A stretch of DNA of 64,000 bases from Tumebacillus avium (GCF_002162355.1 NZ_CP021434.1:4642001-4706000), one strand, 5' to 3'; positions 20,862 through 30,522 are shown, counted from the first letter of the stretch. Numbers and translations are program-made. Notes: generated by a model not told the origin, from the letters alone.

Positions 20862-21749
20862 CTCACTTTTAATCAAGTTGGTAATCAGAGATTCATAGCC
20901 GAGATAGAAGGCGGTGAGCTTGACTTGCGCGGCGAACATCCCTTTGCCTTCCTGAACGGCTGACACCGCTTCCGACAGCGAGCTGTGCATTTTTTCCAAC
21001 AGGGCTTTTTCCTCTGCGCGGTTCGCTTTGGCGAGGATGCTCTGCCAATTCTTCAGCTCCGTGTCGAGGGAGGCGAGCTCCGGGACAAACGCTTTGGCTT
21101 TGGCCGCATCGGGCGCCGGTTGAAGCGCCAGCGGCAGAACAGTGGAGGCGAGCTGCAATTCTTTGGCGATGCCTGCGGTGATCGTTTTTGCATCCGCATC
21201 GGTCACGCCCGCCATCTTGCCGGTGCGGGCCGGGATGATGAATTCTTTGGGATAGTGCTGAATTTCCAGTTCCTTCAGTTTCGCCTCCAACTGCTTGCCG
21301 GCCGCTTTATCTGCCGTGACCGAGGTGAACACCTGAAACTGGTCGGTGCCGCGGATCACCGTGCCCACGCCTTTGTCCGCGACGGCCGCCTGCAGCGATT
21401 CGGCGCGGGCGCGGTCCTTGAACACGCCGATCTGCATCGCGTACAGCGTAACGCCGGGCAGCTCCGCGTCGGCGCTGACGGCAGGGATCCCGCCGCCCGG
21501 CTGCGCCGCCTGCGCATCAGGCGAGGTCGCCGAGACGACGCCTGTGGAAGTTTGCCCTTTAAACAGCAGGAGCAGGCAGACGCCAAGCAGCACGCCGGTC
21601 AAGGTTGCGAGCAGAAACGGAAACACGATCTTGCCCTTTCCGGTGCTGCTCTGCAACCCGCGCTGCAACCGGGAGGGAAATCGGGTATAGGTGTCGGCCG
21701 GGGCTGCGTTTTTGCTTTTGATGTGTACGGTCACTTGTGGTTTGTCCAT
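20859..21749 (-). CDS. SpoIIB-like SPOR-domain membrane protein (296 aa)
   Basis: A hydrophilic cytoplasmic N-terminus (about 40 residues), one membrane helix (about 41-62) and an extracytoplasmic SPOR domain (YAMQIGVFKDRARAESLQAAV, about 101-170) that would bind denuded peptidoglycan at septa; the C-terminal 120 residues are helical. In B. subtilis the SPOR protein SpoIIB, used in septal peptidoglycan dissolution before engulfment, lies between comC and maf, the same neighbourhood. The ATG at 21749 has AAGGAG at 8 bases; an upstream GTG is too close to it. SpoIIB identity is inferred from synteny and architecture. Confidence 0.75.
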   Translation of the reverse strand: MDKPQVTVHIKSKNAAPADTYTRFPSRLQRGLQSSTGKGKIVFPFLLATLTGVLLGVCLLLLFKGQTSTGVVSATSPDAQAAQPGGGIPAVSADAELPGVTLYAMQIGVFKDRARAESLQAAVADKGVGTVIRGTDQFQVFTSVTADKAAGKQLEAKLKELEIQHYPKEFIIPARTGKMAGVTDADAKTITAGIAKELQLASTVLPLALQPAPDAAKAKAFVPELASLDTELKNWQSILAKANRAEEKALLEKMHSSLSEAVSAVQEGKGMFAAQVKLTAFYLGYESLITNLIKSE

Positions 21750-21843
21750 GCTCACCGCTCCTTTTCAAACTCCGAGTCTAGTTGCTAGAGTCTATGAAAG
21801 CAGTTGCTAAGCTATGACAAGAAAAAAGATGAGAAAAACAAAA

Positions 21844-21885
21844 AAGATGCTGTCCGGTCCGAAACCAAACAGCATCTTCTTCCGT
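21844..21885 (-). terminator. Rho-independent terminator after the YabE-like gene
   Basis: Minus-strand AAGATGCTGT / ACAGCATCTT stem followed by TTTTTTG. Confidence 0.85.
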
Positions 21886-21907
21886 CTTTACTTATAGTAG
21901 GATCAGA

Positions 21908-22891
21908 TCAGTTCAGGATATGAACCGTCACTGCACGGCGGCCGAATTGAAGCGCCTGTTCGCGAGTATCAAAATGAATGTCAATGCGATTGCCTTTGAT
22001 CGACCCGCCGACATCGCTTGCAACTCCGTATCCGTATCCCTCGATATACAGCTTCGTACCGAGCGGAATCACGTTCGGATCCACCGCGATCGTCCCCGGT
22101 CCCGCAGCACCGCCCGAGGCGGTCCGCGCTCCCGGCATCGAGTAAGCCGAGGCAGCCATGGTGAGCACTTTCGTTGCCGTCAGGTTGGTATCGCTACCCC
22201 GGCTCGCTACTACGATCGGACGCTGCTGCGTTCCGTAGGAGACGACTTGGTTAACCGGTTCGCTGACGACTGTGCGCTCTTCCTTGCGATCGACTTCTTT
22301 GCCATTTTCGAGCACAATTTTCGTTGTGATCTTGGCTTTCCCTTCCACACCGGATGTCAGCACTTTCTCAGTGCCTGTGTACAAGTTGGCATCTGGCTGG
22401 CGTTCGGTCTGAAAAGGTATAGATTCTTCTGCGACTTTCACTTCTTCAGACATGCGTGTAATCGTGATCTTTTGTCCGCTTTCGATGGAGGCTCTCAGTT
22501 CCAGACTGGTCTTATCAGTTTTGTTCAGATTGATGCCAAGTTCTTTCAATAATTCTTCAGTCGTGCCGGCCTGCGTCTTCACGCTGACCAATTCTTTGGT
22601 GCCGTCCTGGATTTGAACTGATTTTGCATGTGTGACTGTGATCATAGTTCCTTCTGCAAGTGCGTCTGAAGCTGCAGGTTGCACCAAGTCTTCTGTTCCT
22701 ACCGTTACGCCTTTGTCGCGCAACAGCTCTCCTACCGTTCCAAGTTGGAAACCGGAGATTTCCTGCTTCTGTCCGTCAACTTCCAAGGTTACAGTCTTGT
22801 AAGTGGACGATGCTGTTGCCACGCCTCCGATCAGAAGTGCGACAGCCGCTGCAGACAAGCAGTAGACAGACTTACGGTTGACCTTTTGCAC
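21908..22891 (-). CDS. YabE-like cell-wall protein: two DUF348 repeats, G5 domain, 3D domain (327 aa)
   Basis: A signal anchor at residues 10-30 is followed by two ubiquitin-like DUF348 repeats (about 32-85 and 90-140), a G5 domain (about 145-220) and a C-terminal 3D domain (about 245-327) with the conserved Asp set in VDPNVIPLGTKLYIEG, ASDVGG and NRIDIHF. Such proteins resemble resuscitation-promoting factors and lytic transglycosylases acting on peptidoglycan. GTG start, with GAGGTG five bases upstream. It has its own sigma-A promoter and terminator, so it is monocistronic. Confidence 0.9.
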   Translation of the reverse strand: MQKVNRKSVYCLSAAAVALLIGGVATASSTYKTVTLEVDGQKQEISGFQLGTVGELLRDKGVTVGTEDLVQPAASDALAEGTMITVTHAKSVQIQDGTKELVSVKTQAGTTEELLKELGINLNKTDKTSLELRASIESGQKITITRMSEEVKVAEESIPFQTERQPDANLYTGTEKVLTSGVEGKAKITTKIVLENGKEVDRKEERTVVSEPVNQVVSYGTQQRPIVVASRGSDTNLTATKVLTMAASAYSMPGARTASGGAAGPGTIAVDPNVIPLGTKLYIEGYGYGVASDVGGSIKGNRIDIHFDTREQALQFGRRAVTVHILN

Positions 22892-22964
22892 TCAACCACC
22901 TCTTCTTTTGTAATTTCCCACGCTGGAAACTACCCCCAAATTAATGCGGACAAGAACTGGATAC

Positions 22965-22993
22965 AGTATACCCCTACTTTCCGAATCTGGCAA
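22965..22993 (-). promoter_or_regulatory. Sigma-A promoter of the YabE-like gene
   Basis: TTGCCA (22993-22988), 17-base spacer, TATACT (22970-22965), about 75 bases before the start codon. Confidence 0.75.
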
Positions 22994-23137
22994 TGGGCGG
23001 AACTGGAAATGACTGAATATTGTCACGATTCGACAAGGTTTGACGTTCTTTCACTCTCGCACCGGAGGTACGTAGTCAGATTATGCGGGTGATAAAGTTA
23101 CAAGAACCAACAAAAGTAAGGACAAATCATCTGCCGA

Positions 23138-23710
23138 TTAGCCCCACTGCATCCAATACCACCGCCAGACCGCGTCGCCGTAAGCCCAGGCGGTGAGGGA
23201 GCCGAGCAAAATAAACGGGCCAAACGGAATGTGCTGACGGGGTCTGATCCGCCCGGACCACCGCAGGGGCAAGCCGATCAGCGTCCCCCACAAGCAGGAG
23301 AAAAAGAGGGCGAAGAGTACGCCTTTGACCCCCAGAACCAGTCCAATCATCGCGAACACTTTAACATCGCCGCCGCCCAGCCCGTTTGACACCAGCCCAA
23401 GCAGCGCCAAAGCTGCAAATCCGGCCACGAAGCCCAGCAGGTAGTGCATGAGCGGTTCTTGATGAATCCAGAGGCGCAGCACGAACAGCACAGCGAGCGA
23501 CGGATACACGACCCGATTGGGCATCAACATGGATTGCAGGTCGGTGACGGTCAGTGTGATGAGCACCAAAAACAGCGTACCAACCACAAATGTTTCCCCG
23601 GTTAAGCCCCCCTGTACTGCTACGAATAGTAAAATGGTCATCGCCATCGCGGAGCACAACAAGCGAGACCTCCATGACTCCTTAGATATCACCCTTTGCA
23701 AAATCCCCAT
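23138..23710 (-). CDS. Short A24 prepilin peptidase, ComC/PilD-like, lacking the N-terminal methylase domain (190 aa)
   Basis: A polytopic membrane protein with both catalytic Asp of the A24 family: the first in VTDLQSMLMPNRV, the second in GGGDVK. Full PilD/ComC enzymes (about 240-290 aa) carry an N-terminal methyltransferase segment with Cys pairs; it is absent here, so this resembles TadV/FlaK-like short enzymes. It lies in the position of comC downstream of folC and beside pilT, so a role in type IV pilin or competence pseudopilin processing is likely. RBS GAGGTG precedes the ATG. Confidence 0.8.
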   Translation of the reverse strand: MGILQRVISKESWRSRLLCSAMAMTILLFVAVQGGLTGETFVVGTLFLVLITLTVTDLQSMLMPNRVVYPSLAVLFVLRLWIHQEPLMHYLLGFVAGFAALALLGLVSNGLGGGDVKVFAMIGLVLGVKGVLFALFFSCLWGTLIGLPLRWSGRIRPRQHIPFGPFILLGSLTAWAYGDAVWRWYWMQWG

Positions 23711-23777
23711 AAGACGCCACCTCGATTTTCTAATCGAATCTCGAAAACAACAATATACCGTTTTTTCAAACCCACAC

Positions 23778-23855
23778 TCTCACCTCACGTCTTCACCTCA
23801 CGTCTTCACCTCACGTCTTCACCTCACGCTTTCACATCACGCTTTCACATCACGC
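23778..23855. repeat. Six tandem copies of a 13-bp repeat
   Basis: Units of the form (c/t)(t/c)tcac(c/a)tcacg(t/c) run without spacers from 23778 to 23855 and stop exactly at the pilT stop codon. Copies 2-3 are identical, as are copies 5-6; copy 4 is intermediate. This is a VNTR-like array in the pilT-comC gap and not a CRISPR. Confidence 0.85.
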
Positions 23856-24890
23856 TTATGGCATCGCCATGAGGTGTTTTTTTGCTGTGTCTGGATCAAT
23901 CACGCCCTTACTTACCAACTCCTGCAGGTGCATGTCGAATGTCTGCATGCCGTGCGCTTTGCCGGTTTGCATGGCGGTGCGGAGCTGGTGGGACTTTTCG
24001 GTGCGGATGAGGTTGGCGACGCCGGGGGTGTTAACGAGGATCTCCTGGACGGCGACACGCCCGCCGCCTGCTCGCTTTGGCAACAGACGCTGCGAGACGA
24101 CGCCCAGCAGCACCGAGGCCAGCTGCGCCCGGATCTGGCGCTGTCCTTCGGCGGGGAACACATCGAGAATCCGGTCGATCGTCTGCGGCGCATCGGACGT
24201 ATGCAGCGTGGCCAGCACCAGATGCCCCGTCTCCGCCGCCGTGACTGCCGTTGCGATCGTCTCCAAATCTCGCATCTCCCCTACCAAGATCACATCAGGG
24301 TCCTGCCGCAACGCCGCACGCAGCCCGTCCGCAAACGACCTCGTATCCCGTCCAACTTCCCGCTGATCGATCAGGCTCTGCCGATGGACATGCAGATACT
24401 CGACCGGATCTTCCAAAGTCAGAATCCTCCGCCGCGAAGTCCGATTGATCTCCTCCAGCAAGCAGGCCAGCGTCGTCGACTTCCCGCTGCCCGTCGGCCC
24501 CGTCACCAAAAACAAACCCTGCCTCCGCTCTCCGAACGACAAAATCACCGGGGACAGCCCCAACTCCTCCGCCGTCGGCACCCGCCGTGGGATCACCCGA
24601 ACCGCCAGCGCCAAATCTCCCAATCTTCGAAACGCCTGCACCCGAAAGCGCTGCCCCTCCGGCAGTTCATAGGAAAAATCACACTCGCCCCGCTCCCGCA
24701 ACACCGCCTGCATCTTTGCATCAAGCAGCTCCTGCACCAGTTCCAACGTGTCCTCTGCCCGCAATACATCCCGCCCCGGCATCGGCAGCAACTCCCCGTC
24801 CACCCGCATCATCGGCGGCGCTCCCACCGTCACATGCACATCGGATGCTCCTCGTTCCATCCCCACCCGCAAAAACGCCCACATCTTCAT
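23856..24890 (-). CDS. pilT: PilT-type type IV pilus retraction ATPase (344 aa)
   Basis: Hexameric secretion ATPase powering pilus retraction. Walker A GPTGSGKST near 131-139, Asp box LTLEDPVEYLH, Walker B VILVGEMRDLETI and His box TLHTSDAPQTIDR, and the PilT-specific AIRNLIR-like stretch GVANLIRTEK near 290. N-terminal PAS-like domain begins ERGASDVHV. The ATG at 24890 lies eight bases after GAGGAG. A GspE/PilB-type extension ATPase and pilins are not in the window. Confidence 0.92.
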   Translation of the reverse strand: MKMWAFLRVGMERGASDVHVTVGAPPMMRVDGELLPMPGRDVLRAEDTLELVQELLDAKMQAVLRERGECDFSYELPEGQRFRVQAFRRLGDLALAVRVIPRRVPTAEELGLSPVILSFGERRQGLFLVTGPTGSGKSTTLACLLEEINRTSRRRILTLEDPVEYLHVHRQSLIDQREVGRDTRSFADGLRAALRQDPDVILVGEMRDLETIATAVTAAETGHLVLATLHTSDAPQTIDRILDVFPAEGQRQIRAQLASVLLGVVSQRLLPKRAGGGRVAVQEILVNTPGVANLIRTEKSHQLRTAMQTGKAHGMQTFDMHLQELVSKGVIDPDTAKKHLMAMP

Positions 24891-24965
24891 CCCCTTCACT
24901 CCTCTCCTGTGTCCGGCCATGAAAGAAGGACCCTGTTTCCAGGGTCCTTGCCATCGTACTGTTAT

Positions 24966-26264
24966 TTAATGAAAGAACAGCGCGCGCGCTTCTGAGATCA
25001 TGTACAAGGAACCGGTGCAAACGATCGTCTCATCCGTCCCCTGCACCCGCTCCCGGGCGAGGCGGAACGCCTCTTCCACCGATTGCGACAAAGCAACCGG
25101 CAGTTCCGGGTCGAGCCCATGAATCATCTGCGCCAGTGTCTCCACCGATGCCGATCGCGGCATATCAGCCCGCGTCACGATCACCTGCGAAGCCAAAGGC
25201 AACAGCGGCGCCAACACCTCCGGAATCGCCTTGTCTGCCATCACGCCGACGATCAGCACGGCCTTACGCTCCGGCATCAATTCCTGCAGCGCCGCCCCAA
25301 GCGCCTGCGCGCCTTCCGGGTTGTGCGCGCCGTCGAGCACCGTCAGCGGCGACTGTGCCACCACTTCCAAGCGTCCGGCCCACACGGTGTTCATCAGCCC
25401 GGCACGCATGCTTTCCTCCGAGACCTCAATGCCCAGCTCCCGAAGCTTGACGCAAGCAGCCACCGCCAGCGACGCATTAAAGATCTGGTGCTGACCGAGC
25501 ATTTTGATCTGCAGGCCGCCAAACGCAACGCCCGGCCCCTGCCAGTCAAACGTCTGCCCGTCCCAGCCAAACGCCGTGCGCTCCGCCGAAAAATCACGGT
25601 CGAACTGCAAAAGCTCCGACCCGTTCTCGTCCGCCGTCTGCGCAATCACCTCAAGCGCCTTGCCCCATGCGGTCGTCAGCACCGGCACGCCCGGCTTGAT
25701 GATGCCCGCTTTTTCAGCGGCGATCTGCTCGATGGTGTCACCGAGGATCGCCTGATGATCCATCCCGACATTGGTGATCAGGCTCAAGAGCGGCGTCACC
25801 ACATTGGTCGAATCCAACCGCCCGCCAAGCCCGGTCTCCCACACGACCACATCGACCTCTTGCCGCGCGTAGTGCATGATCGAGACCACGCTGAGCACTT
25901 CAAACTCGGTCGGCCGCCCCGCCTCCGTCGCCGCCACTTCCTCGACGACGGGACGCAGCTGCCCGACGATGTCGGCAAGGTCAGCATCGGAAATGTTCAC
26001 GCCGCCGACAGTCATCCGGTCATGGAACTGAATAAGATAAGGCGAGGTGTACAGTCCGACCTTGTATCCGGCTGTCTGCAGCATCGATGCGAGGTACGAA
26101 CAGGTCGAGCCTTTGCCGTTCGTGCCGGCCACATGCACAAATCGGAGAGCGTCGTGCGGACGGCCAAGCCGGTCGAGCATCGCTACCATGCGCTCCAGTC
26201 CCGGCTTGATCCCGCCCTTTCCGTCAAAACGGTCAAAGCTGTGAATCCAATCGATTGCAGACAC
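24966..26264 (-). CDS. folC: Folylpolyglutamate synthase / dihydrofolate synthase (432 aa)
   Basis: Adds glutamate to (dihydro)folates. The ATP-binding loop VAGTNGKGST (about 45-54), TSPYLIQFHDR, the ETGLGGRLDSTNV metal site, NVGMDHQAILGDT and the C-terminal DGAHNPEG motif are present. GTG start 10 bases after AAAGGAG; only 15 bases separate it from valS, the standard valS-folC pair. Confidence 0.96.
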   Translation of the reverse strand: MSAIDWIHSFDRFDGKGGIKPGLERMVAMLDRLGRPHDALRFVHVAGTNGKGSTCSYLASMLQTAGYKVGLYTSPYLIQFHDRMTVGGVNISDADLADIVGQLRPVVEEVAATEAGRPTEFEVLSVVSIMHYARQEVDVVVWETGLGGRLDSTNVVTPLLSLITNVGMDHQAILGDTIEQIAAEKAGIIKPGVPVLTTAWGKALEVIAQTADENGSELLQFDRDFSAERTAFGWDGQTFDWQGPGVAFGGLQIKMLGQHQIFNASLAVAACVKLRELGIEVSEESMRAGLMNTVWAGRLEVVAQSPLTVLDGAHNPEGAQALGAALQELMPERKAVLIVGVMADKAIPEVLAPLLPLASQVIVTRADMPRSASVETLAQMIHGLDPELPVALSQSVEEAFRLARERVQGTDETIVCTGSLYMISEARALFFH

Positions 26265-26279
26265 GTATTTGGTACTCCT

Positions 26280-28937
26280 TTAGCCGCGCAATTCAGCAAT
26301 GCGGGCGCGTACTTTTTCACGCTTCTCTTCATAGTCGGCCAGTTTGGCCTTTTCTGTTTCAATCACATCGGCCGGCGCTTTCGCCACGAAGCCCTGGTTG
26401 TTCAGCTTCTTCTCGATGCGCTCCACTTCGCCGTCCAGCTTCTTCTCTTCCTTTTGCAGACGGGAGATCTCCGCGTCGAGGTCGATCAGGCCGGCCAGCG
26501 GCATGAACAGCTCGGCACCGGTGACCACGTTGGAAACCGCCTTGTCGGGCGCTGCGATGTCGGTGCCGATCGTCAGCTCATCCGGGTTGCAGAAACGGCG
26601 GATGTACGACTCGCCGCGGTTCAAGATATCTGCGGTCTGCGCATCTTTCGCCTTGATCAGCAAAGTGATCGGACGGGACGGCGGAACGTTCATCTCCGCG
26701 CGGGTGTTGCGAACGGAACGGATCAGGTCGATCAGCAGGTTCATCTCCTGCTCAGCCTGCGCATCGTTGTGCTCCGCAGAGAATGCCGGGTAGGTCGCCT
26801 TCATGATCGATTCGCCTTCCGCGTGCACCGGCAAGTGCTGCCAGATCTCTTCGGTCAGGTACGGCATAAACGGATGCAGGAGGCGCAGGGACTGGTCAAG
26901 CGCGTAGATCAGCACGTTTTTCGTCGTGGTCTTCGCCGCTTCATCTTCGCCGTTGAGCGGCATTTTCGCGAGCTCGATGTACCAGTCGCAGTATTCGTTC
27001 CACAGGAATTCGTAGATCGCCGAACCTGCGCCGCCGAAGTCGTAGTTCTCCAGACGCGCGTTCACCTGTTGAACCGCTTCGTTCAGGCGGTGCAAAATCC
27101 ACTTGTCTGCCGTGCCGAGCTGAGTCGCGCCAGCCAGACCCTGGTAGTTGAAGTCGTCGCCGAGGTTCATCTCCACAAAGCGCGACGCGTTCCAGATCTT
27201 GTTCGCAAAGTTGCGCGCCGACTCAACTTTTTCCCAGAAGAAGCGCAGGTCGTTGCCCGGCGATGCGTTGGTCATCAGCATGAAGCGCAGCGCGTCTGCG
27301 CCATATTTTTCAATCACGTCGAGCGGGTCGACGCCGTTGCCGAGCGACTTGGACATCTTGCGGCCTTCGGAGTCGCGGATCAAGCCGTGGATCAGCACAT
27401 CCTGGAACGGCTTGGTGTCGGTGAACTCCAGCGCCGTGAAGATCATCCGCGCCACCCAGAAGAAGATGATGTCATAGCCGGTGACCAGAACATTGCCCGG
27501 GTAGTAGCGCTTGAGGTCTTCCGTCTGTTCCGGCCAGCCCATCGTCGAGAACGGCCAGAGACCGGAGGAGAACCAAGTGTCGAGCACATCTTCATCTTGG
27601 CGCAGGCTGTCGTGGCCACACTTGCTGCACGCGGTCGGCGCTTCCAGCGAAACGATCGTCTCGCCGCAATGGTCGCAGTACCACGCCGGGATGCGGTGGC
27701 CCCACCACAGCTGACGCGAGATGCACCAGTCGCGGATGTTTTCGATCCAGTGCAGGTAGGTGCGCTCGAAACGGTCCGGCACGAAGCGGACTTTGTCATC
27801 CGTCTTCTGCAGCGCGATCGCTTCGTCTGCCAGCGGCTGCATTTTTACGAACCACTGGGTGGACAGGAACGGCTCGACTACAGCGCCGGAGCGCTCGGAG
27901 TGGCCGACCGAGTGCATGTGCTCTTCGATCTTGAAGAGCACGCCTGTTTCCTGCAGATCGGCAACCAGTTTCTTGCGGGCGTCAAATCGGTCCAGACCTG
28001 CGTACGGACCGGCATTGTCGTTCATCTGGCCGCCTTCGTCCATGACGATGATCTGCTCAAGGTTGTGGCGCTGGCCGATCTCAAAGTCGTTCGGGTCGTG
28101 CGCCGGGGTGATCTTGACGCAGCCGGTGCCGAATTCCATGTCAACATACTCATCGGCCACAACCGGGATCTCGCGGCCGGTGATCGGGTGGTCGAGCATC
28201 TTGCCGATCATGTGCTGGTAGCGCTCATCGCTCGGATGCACCGCAACTGCCGTATCGCCAAGCATCGTCTCCGGACGGGTGGTCGCGACAACGATCGAGC
28301 CGCTGCCGTCTTTGAGCGGGTAGCGCATGTGGTACAAGGCGCCTTGCACGTCTTTGTACTCCACCTCGATATCGGAGAGCGCGGTGCGGGCAGCCGGGTC
28401 CCAGTTGATGATGCGTTTGCCGCGGTAGATCAGGCCTTTTTCATACAGCTTGACGAAGACGAGGCGAACCGCCTTGGACAAGCCTTCGTCCATCGTGAAG
28501 CGCTCGCGGGAGTAGTCGAGCGAGAAGCCCATCTTGCTCCACTGGTTGCGGATGGTGTCGGCGTACTTCTCTTTCCACTCCCACACCTTCTCAAGGAACT
28601 TCTCGCGTCCAAGGTCGTAGCGGGACGTGCCTTCTTCGCGAAGCATGCCTTCCACTTTCGCCTGGGTCGCGATGCCGGCATGGTCGGTGCCCGGCAGCCA
28701 CAGCGCGTCATAGCCTTGCATGCGCTTGCGGCGGACCAGCACGTCCTGCAGGGTGAAGTCGAGCGCGTGACCCATGTGCAGCACGCCGGTGACGTTCGGC
28801 GGCGGGATCACGATCGCGTACGGCTCTTTGTCCGCTTCGCTGTTTGCTTTAAACAGGTCTTGCTCGATCCACCATTTGTACAGGCGGTCTTCTACCGCCT
28901 TGGGATCATACACTTTCGGAATGTTTTTCTCTTCCAT
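26280..28937 (-). CDS. valS: Valyl-tRNA synthetase (885 aa)
   Basis: Class I synthetase with HIGH-type motif [15 protein letters not shown], editing domain (about 190-340), KMSKS in [14 protein letters not shown], anticodon-binding domain and a C-terminal coiled coil (about 820-885, [19 protein letters not shown]) that grips tRNA. Two ATGs lie six bases apart; GGAGG is properly spaced for the second (28937). Expression is controlled by an upstream T-box. Confidence 0.98.
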   Translation of the reverse strand: MEEKNIPKVYDPKAVEDRLYKWWIEQDLFKANSEADKEPYAIVIPPPNVTGVLHMGHALDFTLQDVLVRRKRMQGYDALWLPGTDHAGIATQAKVEGMLREEGTSRYDLGREKFLEKVWEWKEKYADTIRNQWSKMGFSLDYSRERFTMDEGLSKAVRLVFVKLYEKGLIYRGKRIINWDPAARTALSDIEVEYKDVQGALYHMRYPLKDGSGSIVVATTRPETMLGDTAVAVHPSDERYQHMIGKMLDHPITGREIPVVADEYVDMEFGTGCVKITPAHDPNDFEIGQRHNLEQIIVMDEGGQMNDNAGPYAGLDRFDARKKLVADLQETGVLFKIEEHMHSVGHSERSGAVVEPFLSTQWFVKMQPLADEAIALQKTDDKVRFVPDRFERTYLHWIENIRDWCISRQLWWGHRIPAWYCDHCGETIVSLEAPTACSKCGHDSLRQDEDVLDTWFSSGLWPFSTMGWPEQTEDLKRYYPGNVLVTGYDIIFFWVARMIFTALEFTDTKPFQDVLIHGLIRDSEGRKMSKSLGNGVDPLDVIEKYGADALRFMLMTNASPGNDLRFFWEKVESARNFANKIWNASRFVEMNLGDDFNYQGLAGATQLGTADKWILHRLNEAVQQVNARLENYDFGGAGSAIYEFLWNEYCDWYIELAKMPLNGEDEAAKTTTKNVLIYALDQSLRLLHPFMPYLTEEIWQHLPVHAEGESIMKATYPAFSAEHNDAQAEQEMNLLIDLIRSVRNTRAEMNVPPSRPITLLIKAKDAQTADILNRGESYIRRFCNPDELTIGTDIAAPDKAVSNVVTGAELFMPLAGLIDLDAEISRLQKEEKKLDGEVERIEKKLNNQGFVAKAPADVIETEKAKLADYEEKREKVRARIAELRG

Positions 28938-28993
28938 CTCCATCTGCCTCCATTTTAGAACTCAAAATACACATCAAAATCATAGGTGAAAAT

Positions 28994-29034
28994 AAAAAAG
29001 TCCCTTTCATCCTCATAAAAAGGACGAAAGAGAC
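28994..29034 (-). terminator. T-box terminator
   Basis: Minus-strand GTCTCTTTCGTCC / GGATGAAAGGGAC stem with a T-rich loop, followed by TTTTTTA. It is the alternative to the antiterminator formed with the T-box sequence. Confidence 0.88.
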
Positions 29035-29274
29035 GCTGCTTCCGCGGTACCACCTTTAGTTCGCAAGACAAGAGTCCTGCGCGCTCGGGAAGATAACGGA
29101 TTCACCGGTTTTCCCTACCCGGCGCACTCAAAATGCGCGTTCAGGAAAACGACTCCGGGACGACGTTCAGCTTCTTCTGCCCAGGCGGCCTCGCAGCGTG
29201 TCAGCCACCCTCTCTGAGAGCTTTCAAAACCTACTCTTTCCCATCAAAGCCAATGCTTGTGTCAGGTTGTTTGA
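28994..29274 (-). ncRNA. T-box riboswitch controlling valS
   Basis: The leader holds the 14-base T-box core AAAGGTGGTACCGCGG (plus-strand 29042-29057 region), Stem I signatures (GGGAAAGAGTA, CTCAGAGAGGGTGGCTG, CTGCGAG) and a terminator. A GUC triplet at 29164-29162, in the context GAAC-GUC, fits a valine specifier codon. Uncharged tRNA-Val would stabilise the antiterminator and allow valS-folC expression. This leader and its promoter fill the only long non-coding stretch of the window (28938-29319). Confidence 0.93.
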
Positions 29275-29279
29275 TACAT

Positions 29280-29307
29280 AGTATACAGCAAAGACACTTC
29301 TTGTCAA
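29280..29307 (-). promoter_or_regulatory. Sigma-A promoter of the valS T-box transcript
   Basis: TTGACA (29307-29302), 16-base spacer, TATACT (29285-29280). Confidence 0.85.
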
Positions 29308-29319
29308 AGCCGAAACGCA

Positions 29320-29862
29320 CTATTTTTTCTTCTTGGTGTTGCGATAGCGCTTTTTCGTCGCGTGCGGCACATACGTCTTCTGCCCGCGCGCCTCGCGCAG
29401 TTTGGTAGCTGCAGACGTTTTGCCATTGCCTTTGTCTTTATCTTTGCCCTTGTCCCCGTTTTTCGCAGCCATCTTCGCTTCGACTTCCTTGCGCTTCTTC
29501 TCCGTCCACTCGTTTGTTTTCACAAACACCCAGGAACCGGCCAGCGAAATGATCAGCACCGTGATCGGCAGGTTGACCATCGCCGTCTTCAGGTTGGCCT
29601 TGGCAATCGCCGGATCAAGCGTTGCAAACTGGTAGATAAAGAAGACGACCAGCGAGATGACCGCCGTCAGCAGCGTGACAAAAACGGCGCTCGGCAGCTT
29701 TTTGTCCTTGATGCGCGGCACGATGAAAAATGAAGAAAACATCATCGCGATCGGCAAGGTTGTAAACAGATACTGATCGCCGAGGAAGACCGGCAAGAGG
29801 CCTGCCAAGAGACCCAATACACCTGCAGTAATCAAGAGAAAACGCCAATTCAAACCTTTCAC
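29320..29862 (-). CDS. Four-helix membrane protein with highly basic C-terminal tail (180 aa), unknown function
   Basis: Hydrophobic segments lie at about 8-25, 30-48, 60-80 and 97-113; after residue 115 the protein is a Lys-rich low-complexity tail (KGKDKDKGNGK...KKRYRNTKKKK). I do not recognise the family. Its GTG start overlaps the stop of the ABC ATPase gene by four bases (GTGA), so it is translationally coupled to the ABC operon and may be an accessory membrane subunit. The basic tail could bind nucleic acid, ribosomes or acidic lipid; this is speculation. Confidence 0.7.
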   Translation of the reverse strand: MKGLNWRFLLITAGVLGLLAGLLPVFLGDQYLFTTLPIAMMFSSFFIVPRIKDKKLPSAVFVTLLTAVISLVVFFIYQFATLDPAIAKANLKTAMVNLPITVLIISLAGSWVFVKTNEWTEKKRKEVEAKMAAKNGDKGKDKDKGNGKTSAATKLREARGQKTYVPHATKKRYRNTKKKK

Positions 29863-30521
29863 TCCACCATCACTCCATCCCGAATCTGTACCAGACGATG
29901 CGCCCGCCGGGCCATCGCCTTGTCATGCGTGACCATCACCACGGTCTTGCCCGCTGTGTTGGCCGTATGTAACAGGTCGATCATCTCCGCCGCCGTCTCG
30001 TCGTCGAGCGCCCCGGTCGGCTCATCGGCCAGCAGCAGGCGCGGATCGTTCATCAGCGCCCGGGCAAGCGCCACGCGCCGCTGCTCCCCGCCGCTCAGGA
30101 CGTAGGAGCGGTCTTCGCCGCGCTTGCCAAGCCCGACCAGTTCGAGCAGCTCATCCGCCCGCAAATGGTCTGCGTCGCTGACAGCGCCTGCCAGCATTTT
30201 TGGCAATACTACATTTTCTCGCACATTGAGCGTGGAGACAAGACTGGGAAATTGAAAAACGAACCCGATCTCCTCCGACCGGAGCTTCGTCCGCTCCCGT
30301 TCGCGCAGCCCGCTCGTCTCCCGTCCCCCGATCATTACCGACCCTTTCGTCGGCGCGCTGAGCAGTCCGATGATCGACAGCAACGTCGACTTGCCGCTGC
30401 CCGACGGCCCCATCACGGCGAGAAAATCGCCGTCCCTGATCTCCAGATCGACACCCCGCAGCGCCCGCACGAAGCCTTGCGTGCTCTTGTAGGTCTTCTT
30501 GACACCCGTCAGCTTCAGCAT
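29859..30521 (-). CDS. ABC transporter ATP-binding protein, MacB/LolD type (220 aa)
   Basis: Complete ATPase: Walker A GPSGSGKST, Q-loop FVFQFPSLVSTL, signature LSGGEQRR, Walker B LLLADEPTGALD, and the switch His in VMVTHDKAMARRA. The subfamily partners FtsX-like permeases that export antimicrobial peptides or lipids, or transmit force, rather than classic importers. Starts one base after the permease stop; the ATG at 30521 has GGAGGG upstream. Confidence 0.93.
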   Translation of the reverse strand: MLKLTGVKKTYKSTQGFVRALRGVDLEIRDGDFLAVMGPSGSGKSTLLSIIGLLSAPTKGSVMIGGRETSGLRERERTKLRSEEIGFVFQFPSLVSTLNVRENVVLPKMLAGAVSDADHLRADELLELVGLGKRGEDRSYVLSGGEQRRVALARALMNDPRLLLADEPTGALDDETAAEMIDLLHTANTAGKTVVMVTHDKAMARRAHRLVQIRDGVMVE

Positions 30522-30522
30522 C

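Noticed and set aside
23778-23855. Possible CRISPR array
   Set aside because: Units are 13 bp, contiguous and without spacers, and no cas gene is present.
25083-28958. 1291-codon open frame on the plus strand
   Set aside because: It is the antisense of folC and valS, whose motifs are unmistakable. GC-rich codon usage keeps the opposite strand open; the translation is a low-complexity mix without domains.
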